Source of the DNA: Marinomonas posidonica_A
GTDB lineage: Bacteria > Pseudomonadota > Gammaproteobacteria > Pseudomonadales > Marinomonadaceae
Length of the DNA: 64,000 nt
Assembly: GCF_043643765.1 (NCBI RefSeq)
Contig: NZ_JBHZSP010000008.1
Coordinates: 62,001 to 126,000 of the forward strand
Direction: 5' to 3'
Shown here: positions 53,647-63,329 of the stretch, piece after piece
Layout: every line of letters begins with the position of its first letter
Numbering within the stretch: the first letter of the stretch is position 1
Position numbers and translations under genes: made by a program
The notes under the pieces: model-generated
The model's input: only the letters and a program-made list of their open reading frames with translations
Told to the model about the DNA's origin: nothing
The model's database searches: none

Positions 53647-55598
53647 TATGCTCGCTCCCTTTTCTGTCGATAACGTTTGTCGAAAGCCGCTAACATCCCA
53701 CCCAGCACCATAAATAAGCCACCTAACCAGATCCAACGTACAAAAGATTTAATATGGATACGAACACCCCAAGCACCGTCTTCCAGCTTTTCACCTAATG
53801 AAATGTATAAATCACGAGTAAAACCTGCGCCTAATGCCGCTTCCGTCATGACTTGTTGTCGAGTGGTAAAAAAGCGTTTTTCTGGGTATAAATCCGCCAC
53901 TAGCTGACCTTGCTGATAGACCTGAAAATGGCCTCGATCAGAAAGATAATTCGGCCCTTTGATCAACTCCATAGAATCAAACACAAACACATAACCACCA
54001 ACTTCAGCTTGACTGTCTGGCGACATTTTCACCATGGCCTCATGACTGTTCACACTCACCATGATGACGCCAACCAAACTGATCGCCATGCCAAAATGCG
54101 CAATCACCATCGCGTAATAACGATTGGGTAACGTTCGCCACTGTTTAAGCCTTTGCTTTCCTGACACAAATTGCTTGTTGAACCAATCCAACAAGGTCAT
54201 AAACACGACCCAAAAAGCCACGCTCAAACTGCACCAAGTAAGCCAATCAAACAGCTGCCAGAACACAATCCCTGCCGCCAAGCCCATTGATAGCAGAGCG
54301 GCTCCCAACATGGCTTTCCACCAAGTTGCCAGTTTCGTGTGATGCCATTTAGAAAAAGGCCCGATCGCCATAAACACCATCAAACATAAAGCAATAGGAC
54401 CAAACACCGCATTAAAATAAGGCGCTCCTACTGAAATTCGCCCCATACCTAAGGCGTCAAACAAAAGTGGGTACAAGGTGCCTAACAGCACGGTTAACGT
54501 CAGCACGCTCAATAAAATATTATTCAACAATAACCAAGCTTCTCGCCCACTGAAGCCAAAACTCACAGACGAACGCACTTGCCCTGCTCGCAAAGCATAA
54601 AGCAGCAAACTGCCTCCCACCAAAACAACCAATAGGGCCAGAATAAATACGCCCCGAGTGGGGTCTGCCGCAAAAGCATGCACTGAAGTCAGCACTCCAG
54701 AACGAACAAGAAACGTCCCGAGCAACGACAAACTAAAGGTGAAAATGGCGAGCAATACCGTCCAACTTTTAAACACACCACGTTTTTCCGTTACCACTAA
54801 CGAATGCAGTAAAGCTGTGCCAGCCAGCCAAGGCATAAAGGAAGCATTTTCAACTGGGTCCCAAAACCACCAGCCGCCCCAACCAAGTTCGTAATACGCC
54901 CACCAGCTTCCTAAGGTAATCCCTAAGGTTAATGAAGCCCAAGCGGCAGCTGTCCAAGGACGAGCCCAACGCGCCCAATAAGCGTTTAAATTCCCGGTTA
55001 TCAAAGCCACCACAGCGAAAGCAAACGCTACTGAGAAACCGACATAGCCCATGTATAAAATAGGCGGGTGTAGAATTAAGCCTATATCTTGCAATAAGGG
55101 ATTTAAATCCCCTCCGCTAGTCGGTACATCTGGCAGAATCCGAACAAAAGGCGACGAAGTAAACAGTAGAAATGCCAAAAAACCACTCGCCACCCAACCT
55201 AGCACCGACAAAACCAAAGGGCCAATCGTCTCAGGTAAACTGTCTAACCTCAGCGCCACTGCTAGACACCACAGAGCCAAAATCAACACCCATAATAATA
55301 ATGAGCCTTCATGCCCCCCCCAAACCGCACTAAACTTGTAGCGCAGCGGTAAGTCCACATTGGAATTCTGGCTAACGTATAAGACAGAGAAGTCGTCCGT
55401 TATAAATGCCCAAGCTAACAACAGAAACGCAATCACAACCAAGCATGCCATAACATGCGTCAGAGGACGCGCGGTATTCAGTAACAACAGGCTTTGACGG
55501 AAATAGCCAACCATGGGCAAGGTCGCCAAGGCGATGGCAAAAAAAAGAGCGAGGATAAGAGAGAATTGACCTATTTCGGGAAACATAAACCGTATCAC
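53646..55598 (-). CDS. ccmF: Heme lyase subunit CcmF
   Basis: This 650-residue polytopic inner-membrane protein ligates heme to apocytochrome c. It has the tryptophan-rich WWD motif GWGGWWFWDPVENASFMPWL (about 230-250), conserved His residues (HEGSLLLW; DIGLILHPPILYMGYVG), and about 14-15 membrane segments. The periplasmic loop near the C-terminus (DSQAEVGGYVFVFDSMELI) is family-typical. It begins seven bases after the ccmE stop and is standard in size. Confidence 0.96.
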   Translation of the reverse strand: MIRFMFPEIGQFSLILALFFAIALATLPMVGYFRQSLLLLNTARPLTHVMACLVVIAFLLLAWAFITDDFSVLYVSQNSNVDLPLRYKFSAVWGGHEGSLLLWVLILALWCLAVALRLDSLPETIGPLVLSVLGWVASGFLAFLLFTSSPFVRILPDVPTSGGDLNPLLQDIGLILHPPILYMGYVGFSVAFAFAVVALITGNLNAYWARWARPWTAAAWASLTLGITLGSWWAYYELGWGGWWFWDPVENASFMPWLAGTALLHSLVVTEKRGVFKSWTVLLAIFTFSLSLLGTFLVRSGVLTSVHAFAADPTRGVFILALLVVLVGGSLLLYALRAGQVRSSVSFGFSGREAWLLLNNILLSVLTLTVLLGTLYPLLFDALGMGRISVGAPYFNAVFGPIALCLMVFMAIGPFSKWHHTKLATWWKAMLGAALLSMGLAAGIVFWQLFDWLTWCSLSVAFWVVFMTLLDWFNKQFVSGKQRLKQWRTLPNRYYAMVIAHFGMAISLVGVIMVSVNSHEAMVKMSPDSQAEVGGYVFVFDSMELIKGPNYLSDRGHFQVYQQGQLVADLYPEKRFFTTRQQVMTEAALGAGFTRDLYISLGEKLEDGAWGVRIHIKSFVRWIWLGGLFMVLGGMLAAFDKRYRQKRERA

Positions 55599-55605
55599 AA
55601 TGTCC

Positions 55606-56052
55606 TTAATAAGATGATTCTGAAGACATTTGACGAGACTTTAATGCGTCCGTCACTTCAGGTGGCATGTACTTTTCGTCATGTTTTGCTAACACTTCAG
55701 AGGCTTCAAAAACACCATCGCCCCTAAGCTTTCCAAGGGCAACAACACCCTGCCCTTCGCGAAACAAATCAGGCAAAATACCAGTATATTCAATACGTAA
55801 TGAGTGCTGAAAATCCGTCACATTAAAGGCCAGAGTAAGACTGTCTGGTTGACGAGCCAAACTTCCTTTCTCCACCATACCACCAGCGCGGATCGTCGTT
55901 TCCAGTGGTGCCTCTCCAGCGGCAATCTGAGCAGGAGAATAAAAGAGGTTGATATTTTGCTGTAACGCATACAACACCAACCCTAAAGCAGAAGCCAGCA
56001 AAGAAACAATTAACACGATAAACAACAAACGCTTACGACGTATCGCATGCAT
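55606..56052 (-). CDS. ccmE: Heme chaperone CcmE
   Basis: This 148-residue protein is anchored by an N-terminal helix (LLFIVLIVSLLASALGLVLYAL) and has an OB-fold domain with FYSPAQIAAGEAP and IRAGGMVEKGSLAR. The covalent heme-binding His lies in VLAKHDEKYMPPEV, with Tyr downstream. It carries heme from CcmC to CcmF in the periplasm. The heme-binding segment and tail are intact. Confidence 0.95.
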   Translation of the reverse strand: MHAIRRKRLLFIVLIVSLLASALGLVLYALQQNINLFYSPAQIAAGEAPLETTIRAGGMVEKGSLARQPDSLTLAFNVTDFQHSLRIEYTGILPDLFREGQGVVALGKLRGDGVFEASEVLAKHDEKYMPPEVTDALKSRQMSSESSY

Positions 56053-56055
56053 AAT

Positions 56056-56226
56056 TTATGGCTCTCTCAAAAAACGTTCATGCAACTGACGTCGCACTTT
56101 GCGGCGCTCGCGTAAACTCAGAAAAATGAATGCTACCAGCATCGAACCACTTATTCCGTATGCAGACCATACATACAGTCCATGTTTGCCCATGGCGAAA
56201 AAGTCTGCAAAGCTATCAAATGCCAT
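56056..56226 (-). CDS. ccmD: Heme exporter protein CcmD (small)
   Basis: This 56-residue protein is too short for usual ORF thresholds. It begins MAFDSFADFFAMGKHGLYVW and contains a single membrane helix (about 20-38), followed by a strongly basic cytoplasmic tail with LRERRKVRRQLHERFL. The FFAMGKHGLYVWSAYG pattern is diagnostic of CcmD, which releases holo-CcmE from the CcmABC complex. Its ATG overlaps the ccmC stop by 11 bases and its TAA precedes ccmE by 3 bases, so all fit one operon. Confidence 0.93.
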   Translation of the reverse strand: MAFDSFADFFAMGKHGLYVWSAYGISGSMLVAFIFLSLRERRKVRRQLHERFLREP

Positions 56227-56962
56227 CGCTTAACACCTCTTGCTTTAACCACTGAGTTCTCGCTTCACGCCGCATAATCTCGGTTTGCATTCGCCACAGA
56301 ATCACTGCAGCGGCCAATAAATACAGTCCAATCACTGCAAACAATAAAGGCAACCACATCGCCATTGGCATACTAGGTGGCTCTGTAACCGAAAAGGTTG
56401 CCCCTTGATGTAACGTATTCCACCATTCTACTGAGTATTTAATGATGGGTAAGTTCAATAATCCCACTACGCTGACCACGGCTGCGGCTTTGTCTGCTAA
56501 GGACCTTTCTTCCAATGCTGACTGTACGGCAATGACCCCCATGTATAGAAACAACAAAACCAAAACAGACGTTAACCTAGCATCCCAGACCCACAAAGTT
56601 CCCCACGTTGGTTTCCCCCAGATCGAGCCAGTTACTAAAGCGATAAATGCCATTAATGCCCCAAAAGGTGCGACTGCCTGCAAGAATATAGGGGACATTT
56701 TAATTTGCCATACCAGATACACTATTCCCGCCATCCCCATCGCAAAGTAACAAGACTGAGCCAGGATGGCTGCTGGCACATGTATATAGATAATTCGAAA
56801 GCTATTACCTTGTTGATAATCTGGTGGCGCAATGGCTAATCCCCAGACCATTGCCACCATTAAGCACAAACAAGCCAAGCAAAATAAAGGCTTTGGCCAA
56901 GCTTTAAAACGACCATAAAACCACTTTGGTGACCCTAACCGATGTAACCAAGCCCAACTCAT
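56216..56962 (-). CDS. ccmC: Heme exporter protein CcmC
   Basis: This 248-residue inner-membrane protein has six helices and the tryptophan-rich motif GKPTWGTLWVWDARLTSVLVL (a shortened WWD) near the middle. Conserved His residues lie in IIYIHVPAAILAQ and WNTLHQGATFS. It loads heme onto CcmE. Its start overlaps the ccmB stop by one base. Normal length. Confidence 0.95.
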   Translation of the reverse strand: MSWAWLHRLGSPKWFYGRFKAWPKPLFCLACLCLMVAMVWGLAIAPPDYQQGNSFRIIYIHVPAAILAQSCYFAMGMAGIVYLVWQIKMSPIFLQAVAPFGALMAFIALVTGSIWGKPTWGTLWVWDARLTSVLVLLFLYMGVIAVQSALEERSLADKAAAVVSVVGLLNLPIIKYSVEWWNTLHQGATFSVTEPPSMPMAMWLPLLFAVIGLYLLAAAVILWRMQTEIMRREARTQWLKQEVLSDGI

Positions 56963-57624
56963 TAATTTACACTCGCTTTAATACTGATGGCCGTCATTAA
57001 TGGCGACACCACCAAACTGACGAAAAAAATCGCGCCTAAAATGGCCAAAGGCGCATCATAAGGTAGGCCTACTTGAGCGACCTTTGTGACAGAAGTCGCA
57101 AAAATAATAATCGGCAAATACAAAGGCAAGACTATCAGCAGCATCAACACGCCCCCTTGACGAAGTGACACGGTGACCGCCGAGCCGATCCCCCCCAATA
57201 AAAACAAACTGGGAGTAGCCAACATTAGGCTCATAAACAGAGGCAAAAAGCTGTTATCCGGCAAGTATAAAACTTCACTCAAAACAGGCGAAAGCAACAA
57301 CAATGGCAAAGCAATAAACAACCAATGCAGGGCCATCTTGATTAACACCAAGATGGGAACAGACAAACCACTGACAAGCCATTGTTCTAACGAACCGTCG
57401 TGATAATCTTCTTTATACAAACTTTCAACGGACATCAAAATGGCCAACGCGGCTGCACACCAAATAATGCCGCTCGCCGCTTTTGATAAAAACATCGGCG
57501 TCGCATCAATACCAAGTGGAAACAGCACAATGACCAAGAGAAAAAACAATACACTATTGACCATATTTTGCTTACGTCGCCACACTAAGCGACATTCAGC
57601 ACGAAGAAAAGAAACATAGGTCAT
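56962..57624 (-). CDS. ccmB: Heme exporter protein CcmB
   Basis: This 220-residue ABC-type membrane component has six hydrophobic segments. It begins MTYVSFLRAECRLVWRRK and includes the family stretch KEDYHDGSLEQWLVSGL. Together with CcmA and CcmC it forms the CcmABCD complex that frees holo-CcmE. The ATG overlaps the ccmA stop by four bases (ATGA); the longer frame reaching 57699 is an extension into ccmA. Confidence 0.94.
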   Translation of the reverse strand: MTYVSFLRAECRLVWRRKQNMVNSVLFFLLVIVLFPLGIDATPMFLSKAASGIIWCAAALAILMSVESLYKEDYHDGSLEQWLVSGLSVPILVLIKMALHWLFIALPLLLLSPVLSEVLYLPDNSFLPLFMSLMLATPSLFLLGGIGSAVTVSLRQGGVLMLLIVLPLYLPIIIFATSVTKVAQVGLPYDAPLAILGAIFFVSLVVSPLMTAISIKASVN

Positions 57625-58274
57625 AAGGTTAACTCTATCGACTGGGCATCGATTCCCAATAAGGCTTGATGCGTTGTTAAAATAACAAGCCCTCCGCACT
57701 TAAGCTGCTGTTCTAGCTTAATCTCTAATAAAGCACGCCCTTTCACATCAAGAGAACTAAACGGTTCATCCAATAGCCAAATGGCTTGATCTGATAACCA
57801 CAAACGAGATAAAGCAACACGTTTAGCTTGTCCAGCGGACAGCTGTTTCACTGGAGTATTTTGATAAAGCAATAGGTCTAACTGAGCCAATGCGCTATGG
57901 ATATTTTCCCGCGAAGCATTGGGGCAATAACACCGTATGTTTTCTTCGACCGTTAATAACCTTTTAATACCATATTGATGACCAAGATAAAGACAATCCT
58001 GCGGCCATTGATTCATCGCTGCGCCAATCACCTTATCATCGAGAAAGATTTCCCCTTCTACGGGTCTCAACAATCCTGCGATGACTTTTAATAAGGAAGA
58101 TTTACCTGCGCCGTTCTCCCCAACAATTTGATACAAACGACCAAACTGCGCAACCACTGATAACCCCTTGCATAGATCACGCTCTCCACGCTCAATCGAA
58201 ATGTTCGACAATGTTAAAGATACATAAGACTGCAAAAGATTTATCCATTTTTGCCGATAAAGGGAATAACACAA
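57621..58274 (-). CDS. ccmA: Cytochrome c biogenesis ATP-binding protein CcmA
   Basis: This ABC ATPase uses ATP hydrolysis to release CcmE-heme. It has Walker A GENGAGKSSLLKVIAG, the signature LSAGQAKRVALSRL, Walker B IWLLDEPFSSLD, and a switch His in ILTTHQALL. The start is uncertain. The frame opens with TTG at 58274 (217 residues); a TTG at 58235 would give 204 residues and places the family's usual SLTLSNISIERG start correctly. This is the first gene of the ccm operon; a TATAAT box (58299-58304) lies just upstream. Confidence 0.9.
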   Translation of the reverse strand: MCYSLYRQKWINLLQSYVSLTLSNISIERGERDLCKGLSVVAQFGRLYQIVGENGAGKSSLLKVIAGLLRPVEGEIFLDDKVIGAAMNQWPQDCLYLGHQYGIKRLLTVEENIRCYCPNASRENIHSALAQLDLLLYQNTPVKQLSAGQAKRVALSRLWLSDQAIWLLDEPFSSLDVKGRALLEIKLEQQLKCGGLVILTTHQALLGIDAQSIELTL

Positions 58275-58298
58275 ATTACGCTAAAATAGCTTAGACTC

Positions 58299-58304
58299 AT
58301 TATA
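58299..58304 (-). promoter_or_regulatory. Possible -10 box of the ccm operon
   Basis: A perfect TATAAT is present on minus, 25 bases ahead of the 58274 TTG. There is no good -35 hexamer at 16-18 bases, so support is limited. It lies in the 70-bp divergent gap between ccmA and the FliK-like gene. Confidence 0.35.
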
Positions 58305-58344
58305 TGAGAATCTTTCTAAAATAACGATCTAATAGGCAGTCAAG

Positions 58345-60186
58345 ATGATCTCTGACATAAAATCCTTAATCAATGGCCGAGCATCCTCATCAGACGGTAG
58401 CTCAGTCAATGTCAGTAATCTGGGCACCATTGCTAAATTAAGCAATGAAATGAGACTGATCGAAAACCTAAGTTTGATTAAATTTCAGGGCAGCGAAACC
58501 ACCTTATTCCAAGGCAAACCTGTCCAGTTGTTGCATGCTTCCAGTCAGCATCAACCCTTCACCTTAATCAATCATGGTACACCAATCGACATCACAGACT
58601 TGAACAACGTAAAACTAAACAAAGTGGGCACTCACCAAGCGACGCTTCAGCTACCAGCCGATCAATCGGCAACGAAACTCAGCAACCAAGCCACAACAGG
58701 AACACCAAGTCGAACACACAGTCTGAACATGGCTTCACAAGTCATTCAACTCACTGTGGTGTCTAGTTTACCAAATTCAGGCGCCAGCAAAGTTTCGCCA
58801 AGTGCCACAGCCGTTTCGACAAGTGTAGCAACAACGAATACTGCGCCAACCACACACAGTCATAATACCGGCATAACAACCAATCAAACGAACATAGGGT
58901 CGACGTCGGTCACTCCTCCAGCACAGCATCAAACCTCAAAACCAACGTCACAACTGAGTCCCTCAACATCAAACCATGTTCCTCCAACAACACAAGCCAC
59001 CGCATCACAAACGTCACCGTCACAAGGACAAGCGACATCCAATCAGACAACTCAGAACTCAAATACGGCCAACCAAGCATCGTTCGGGCAGACGAATAAT
59101 GGAACAGCCAAAGCCACTAGTACGACGACAGTACCAGCGCAATATTCTCAAGCGACCTCATCACTCAGCAATCAACAAGCACACACTCAGTCGCCCACTG
59201 CCTCAACCTCAACGCAAGCTTTAGCTCACGCAGTGAAAGTCACCGATGGTCAAACAGAATTTCAGATCATCAGCCAAACGCCGCTAAAAAAAGGCGATAC
59301 CATACGCGTATTTGTTGATGCAAATAATCAACTACAAGCCTTACCAGCAAAAGAGCAAACGTCCACATTACCGATTCAAACTCAGGCTCTAAGGCAGAGT
59401 TTGCCGAAACAATTGCCCGCTGCGGATATGACGCGATTGATAAACCAGTTACAAACACTCGCTGATTCTGCTGATGGAGAAATGCCTCCTCGCACTCAAG
59501 AAGCGCTTAAACAACTGGTTCAACACCTTCCTAGCTTGTCACAAATCACTTCTGGGGCTGAATCCATGAAGCAGGCTATGCAAGTCAGTGGCTTGTTCTC
59601 TGAGTCCTTGTTATTAAACGACCAGAAATTGCAAATCCCTGCTGACCTTAAACTCAATCTTGAAAGGCTCAAAGACAGTCAAGAAATGCTTCCTACTCAA
59701 CGCAGTACAGTATCTTTACCCACTGAGCAAATCGCGAGCGCCATTGAGAGGATCACCACCAACCAACTGCGGCATTTAGCTGAACCAGGTCAGATTAATA
59801 CACAGATTTACCCACTACAGATTGAGATTCCCATCAAGGAACATCAGCAGCACCGGCTGATTCAAGTTGAAATAGATAAAGACCCCAGCCAATCCGAAGC
59901 AACGGATCATGATCGACGCTGGTTAGTGAAGCTGCAGTTTGATTTTGAAGAAACCGGTCGTTTTGATGCAAGAACCAGTATTCAAGGCAATAAAGTCGGT
60001 ATTTTATTTGCCGCTGAAAGCTTAGATACCGTACAAAAACTACAGAGAAACATGCCTCATTTAAAAGATAAGCTCAGTCAAAAAGACATTGAAATAGAAC
60101 GCATAGATGCCTTTCAAGCCAACCTTAAAAAGGCCGAGAAAACCAAACACACGAACCAACCTTCTCTGATCGATGTGAGGACATGA
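58345..60186 (+). CDS. Flagellar hook-length control-like (FliK C-domain) protein
   Basis: This 613-residue protein has a long Ser/Thr/Gln/Asn-rich low-complexity middle (about 125-310) and a C-terminal domain (about 495-595, with LQIEIPIKEHQQHRLIQVEI and VKLQFDFEETGRFDARTSIQG) that resembles the FliK hook-length control domain. FliK acts as a molecular ruler and substrate-specificity switch through FlhB. The next gene resembles the FlhB C-terminal domain, which supports a flagellar role. It is distant from a main flagellar gene cluster, so it may be a second FliK-like protein. Confidence 0.75.
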   Translation: MISDIKSLINGRASSSDGSSVNVSNLGTIAKLSNEMRLIENLSLIKFQGSETTLFQGKPVQLLHASSQHQPFTLINHGTPIDITDLNNVKLNKVGTHQATLQLPADQSATKLSNQATTGTPSRTHSLNMASQVIQLTVVSSLPNSGASKVSPSATAVSTSVATTNTAPTTHSHNTGITTNQTNIGSTSVTPPAQHQTSKPTSQLSPSTSNHVPPTTQATASQTSPSQGQATSNQTTQNSNTANQASFGQTNNGTAKATSTTTVPAQYSQATSSLSNQQAHTQSPTASTSTQALAHAVKVTDGQTEFQIISQTPLKKGDTIRVFVDANNQLQALPAKEQTSTLPIQTQALRQSLPKQLPAADMTRLINQLQTLADSADGEMPPRTQEALKQLVQHLPSLSQITSGAESMKQAMQVSGLFSESLLLNDQKLQIPADLKLNLERLKDSQEMLPTQRSTVSLPTEQIASAIERITTNQLRHLAEPGQINTQIYPLQIEIPIKEHQQHRLIQVEIDKDPSQSEATDHDRRWLVKLQFDFEETGRFDARTSIQGNKVGILFAAESLDTVQKLQRNMPHLKDKLSQKDIEIERIDAFQANLKKAEKTKHTNQPSLIDVRT

Positions 60187-60434
60187 TGCAAAAAGCCGTC
60201 GCTCTAAAATACGATTACAATAATGCGCCAACGGTCGCGGCGAAAGGCAGCGGTTTATTAGCCGAAAAGATCATGGAAGTGGCAGAAGAAAATGGCGTCA
60301 TGTTGCACCAAAGCCCTGAACTGGTTGAAATGCTCAGCACCTTAGAACTTGGAGAAGAGATCCCTGAAGCATTGTATTTGGCAGTGGCAGAGATCATCGC
60401 CTTTGCTCACCAAATTAAAGACCATCAATGGTAA
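60183..60434 (+). CDS. FlhB C-terminal-domain-like protein
   Basis: This 83-residue protein matches the cytoplasmic C-terminal half of FlhB/YscU after the NPTH cleavage site: AVALKYDYNNAPTVAAKGSGLLAEKI, then NGVMLHQSPELVEML and GEEIPEALYLAVAEIIAF. The NPTH segment itself and the membrane domain are absent. Stand-alone FlhB-C homologues can modulate export switching. The ATG overlaps the stop of the FliK-like gene by four bases, and the stop overlaps that of the convergent DUF2802 gene. Confidence 0.88.
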   Translation: MMQKAVALKYDYNNAPTVAAKGSGLLAEKIMEVAEENGVMLHQSPELVEMLSTLELGEEIPEALYLAVAEIIAFAHQIKDHQW

Positions 60435-60829
60435 TCAGAGTTTTTTCGAGACTCTTTTTTCAGTAAGCTAATCAACTCGGCTTCAGCACGGATTAAACCG
60501 CACTTAGACACCAAATCGTCGATGGTTGCCCCCATCTCCAATAGCTCCATCGCGCGATTGTAAGAAACACTGCCTTCTTTCGATAAGATCTCAGATTGCT
60601 TCTCAACCGCCAAATTCAATTTCTTCTCAATGGCAACTAACCGTCTTCCCATTCCAATCGAACCAGACGCTAACACTTGCACCTGTTTCTTATGGTCAAC
60701 GCCTGCTTCCATTTGTTGTATTTTCAGCTGTTTAATTCGTTTGGACATACGAAATGCCCAAGTCACCAAAGCCAGCAGCATAACAAACTGCAGAACAAGA
60801 ATAAGGTTAAACAACCATTGAGATTCCAT
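60425..60829 (-). CDS. DUF2802 membrane protein, chemotaxis-linked
   Basis: This 134-residue protein begins MESQWLFNLILVLQFVMLLA with one membrane helix (about 6-27), followed by a coiled-coil (about 28-90) and a C-terminal helical part with YNRAMELLEMGATIDDLVSKCGL, the DUF2802 hallmark. The ATG at 60829 is preferred over the upstream TTG. In Pseudomonas and relatives the family follows cheW in the same motility cluster. Function not established. Confidence 0.85.
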   Translation of the reverse strand: MESQWLFNLILVLQFVMLLALVTWAFRMSKRIKQLKIQQMEAGVDHKKQVQVLASGSIGMGRRLVAIEKKLNLAVEKQSEILSKEGSVSYNRAMELLEMGATIDDLVSKCGLIRAEAELISLLKKESRKNSDYH

Positions 60830-60848
60830 CAAAAACAACTACCCTAAT

Positions 60849-61340
60849 TTACATTGAAGAGACTTCAGACCACTCATCTTCTGATAACAGCTTGTCTAGG
60901 TCAACCAATATCAACAAGGTATCATTTTTGTGACAAACACCTTGAATGAACTTGGAAGACTCATCGTTGCCGACGCTTGGTGTGACTTCAATCTCGGACT
61001 GACGGAGATACACAACCTCAGAAACTGCATCGACCAAAATGCCAATAACGTGACCATCCACTTCCAATATCATGATTCGAGTGGCATCGGTGATTTCACC
61101 AGATGGCAAACCAAAACGCTGACAGGTATCAACCACTGTCACCACAGTGCCGCGCAAATGGATAATACCTAATACAAAAGTCGGTGCACCTGGTACGGGA
61201 GCGATTTCAGAATAACGCAACACTTCTTTTACTTGCATCACATTGACGCCATAAATTTCGTTTTCTAAACGAAAGGTCACCCATTGCAACATTGGATCTT
61301 CAGATTGATTGGCGCTCTTTAGCGCGATACTCGTAGACAT
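60849..61340 (-). CDS. cheW: Chemotaxis coupling protein CheW
   Basis: This 163-residue protein links chemoreceptors to CheA. It has the CheW SH3-like fold: QWVTFRLENEIYGVNVMQVKEVL, then APTFVLGIIHLRGTVVTVVD and IGILVDAVSEVV, ending GVCHKNDTLLILVDLDKLLS. Its size and motifs are standard. It is 36 bp downstream of the parP-like gene and 20 bp upstream of the DUF2802 gene, in one transcription unit. Confidence 0.95.
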   Translation of the reverse strand: MSTSIALKSANQSEDPMLQWVTFRLENEIYGVNVMQVKEVLRYSEIAPVPGAPTFVLGIIHLRGTVVTVVDTCQRFGLPSGEITDATRIMILEVDGHVIGILVDAVSEVVYLRQSEIEVTPSVGNDESSKFIQGVCHKNDTLLILVDLDKLLSEDEWSEVSSM

Positions 61341-61376
61341 TATTCATCTCCCAAGATCACACAGTGATCATTAGCC

Positions 61377-62475
<1,099 letters not shown>

Positions 62476-62484
62476 AAATTCTTA

Positions 62485-63258
62485 CTATCCCGCTGGATTC
62501 AACAGAGAATCCATCAGACTGGAGTACGCTTTGATTCCTCGAGCATTTGGATCTAACGCCGATGGCGCTATGCCCGCTGTACTGGCATCCCGCAATTTTG
62601 TATCAACCGGTATTACCGAATGCCACACAAGCTCTTCATACAAATCTTTCAAATTCCGCAGGCTCTTGTTAGATGCTTGCGTACGGCGATCAAATAAAGT
62701 CGGCACAATCACATAGGGTACAGGACGCTTTCTCGCACGATTAATCATAGTCAAAGTTCGAACCATTCGCTCCAACCCCTTGATCGCCAAAAACTCCGTT
62801 TGTACCGGAATAACCAATTGCTGACACGCAGCCAAGGCGTTAATCATCAGCACACCCAATACAGGAGGGCTATCAATTAGCACATAATCGTAATCATCCC
62901 ACAGGATCGCTAGGGTTTTTGACATGACCAACCCCATTCCACCCTGCGCTTGCGCATGGCGTTCTAAGGTTGCCAAAGCCGTCGAAGAAGGCAACAGAGA
63001 AAGATTAGGGTGGCCTGTTTCTAAAATTAACGATGGCGGTAAATCTTCCGGGATTTTTCCGGACACTTGAAAAAGGTTGTAAGCACTGTTTTCAATGGAA
63101 TCTGGGTCGAAACGAAAATAACTGGTTAAAGACCCATGAGGATCCAAATCAATCATCAAGACGCGGTGCCCAGCATCCGCCAATAGCCCCGCTAAAGACA
63201 CCACTGTTGTCGTCTTTCCTACGCCACCTTTTTGATTCGCCACTGCCCAAATGTGCAC
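62485..63258 (-). CDS. ParA/MinD-family ATPase, ParC-like polar chemotaxis protein
   Basis: This 257-residue protein has the deviant Walker A NQKGGVGKTTTVVSLAGLL (about 8-26), the LDPHGSLTSYF motif, and the switch/Walker B region YVLIDSPPVLGVLMINAL. It belongs to the ParA-like group found next to parP and cheW, where ParC recruits chemotaxis arrays to cell poles by ATP-dependent dimerisation. It lacks the additional DNA-binding domain of plasmid ParA proteins. It is located ten bases upstream of the parP-like gene. Confidence 0.88.
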   Translation of the reverse strand: MHIWAVANQKGGVGKTTTVVSLAGLLADAGHRVLMIDLDPHGSLTSYFRFDPDSIENSAYNLFQVSGKIPEDLPPSLILETGHPNLSLLPSSTALATLERHAQAQGGMGLVMSKTLAILWDDYDYVLIDSPPVLGVLMINALAACQQLVIPVQTEFLAIKGLERMVRTLTMINRARKRPVPYVIVPTLFDRRTQASNKSLRNLKDLYEELVWHSVIPVDTKLRDASTAGIAPSALDPNARGIKAYSSLMDSLLNPAG

Positions 63259-63329
63259 TCTGACTCTCCGCTATCCAAACTATTTCTATGCTTACGAATT
63301 CTTTGCAATCAATCATATACAGTAATTGA

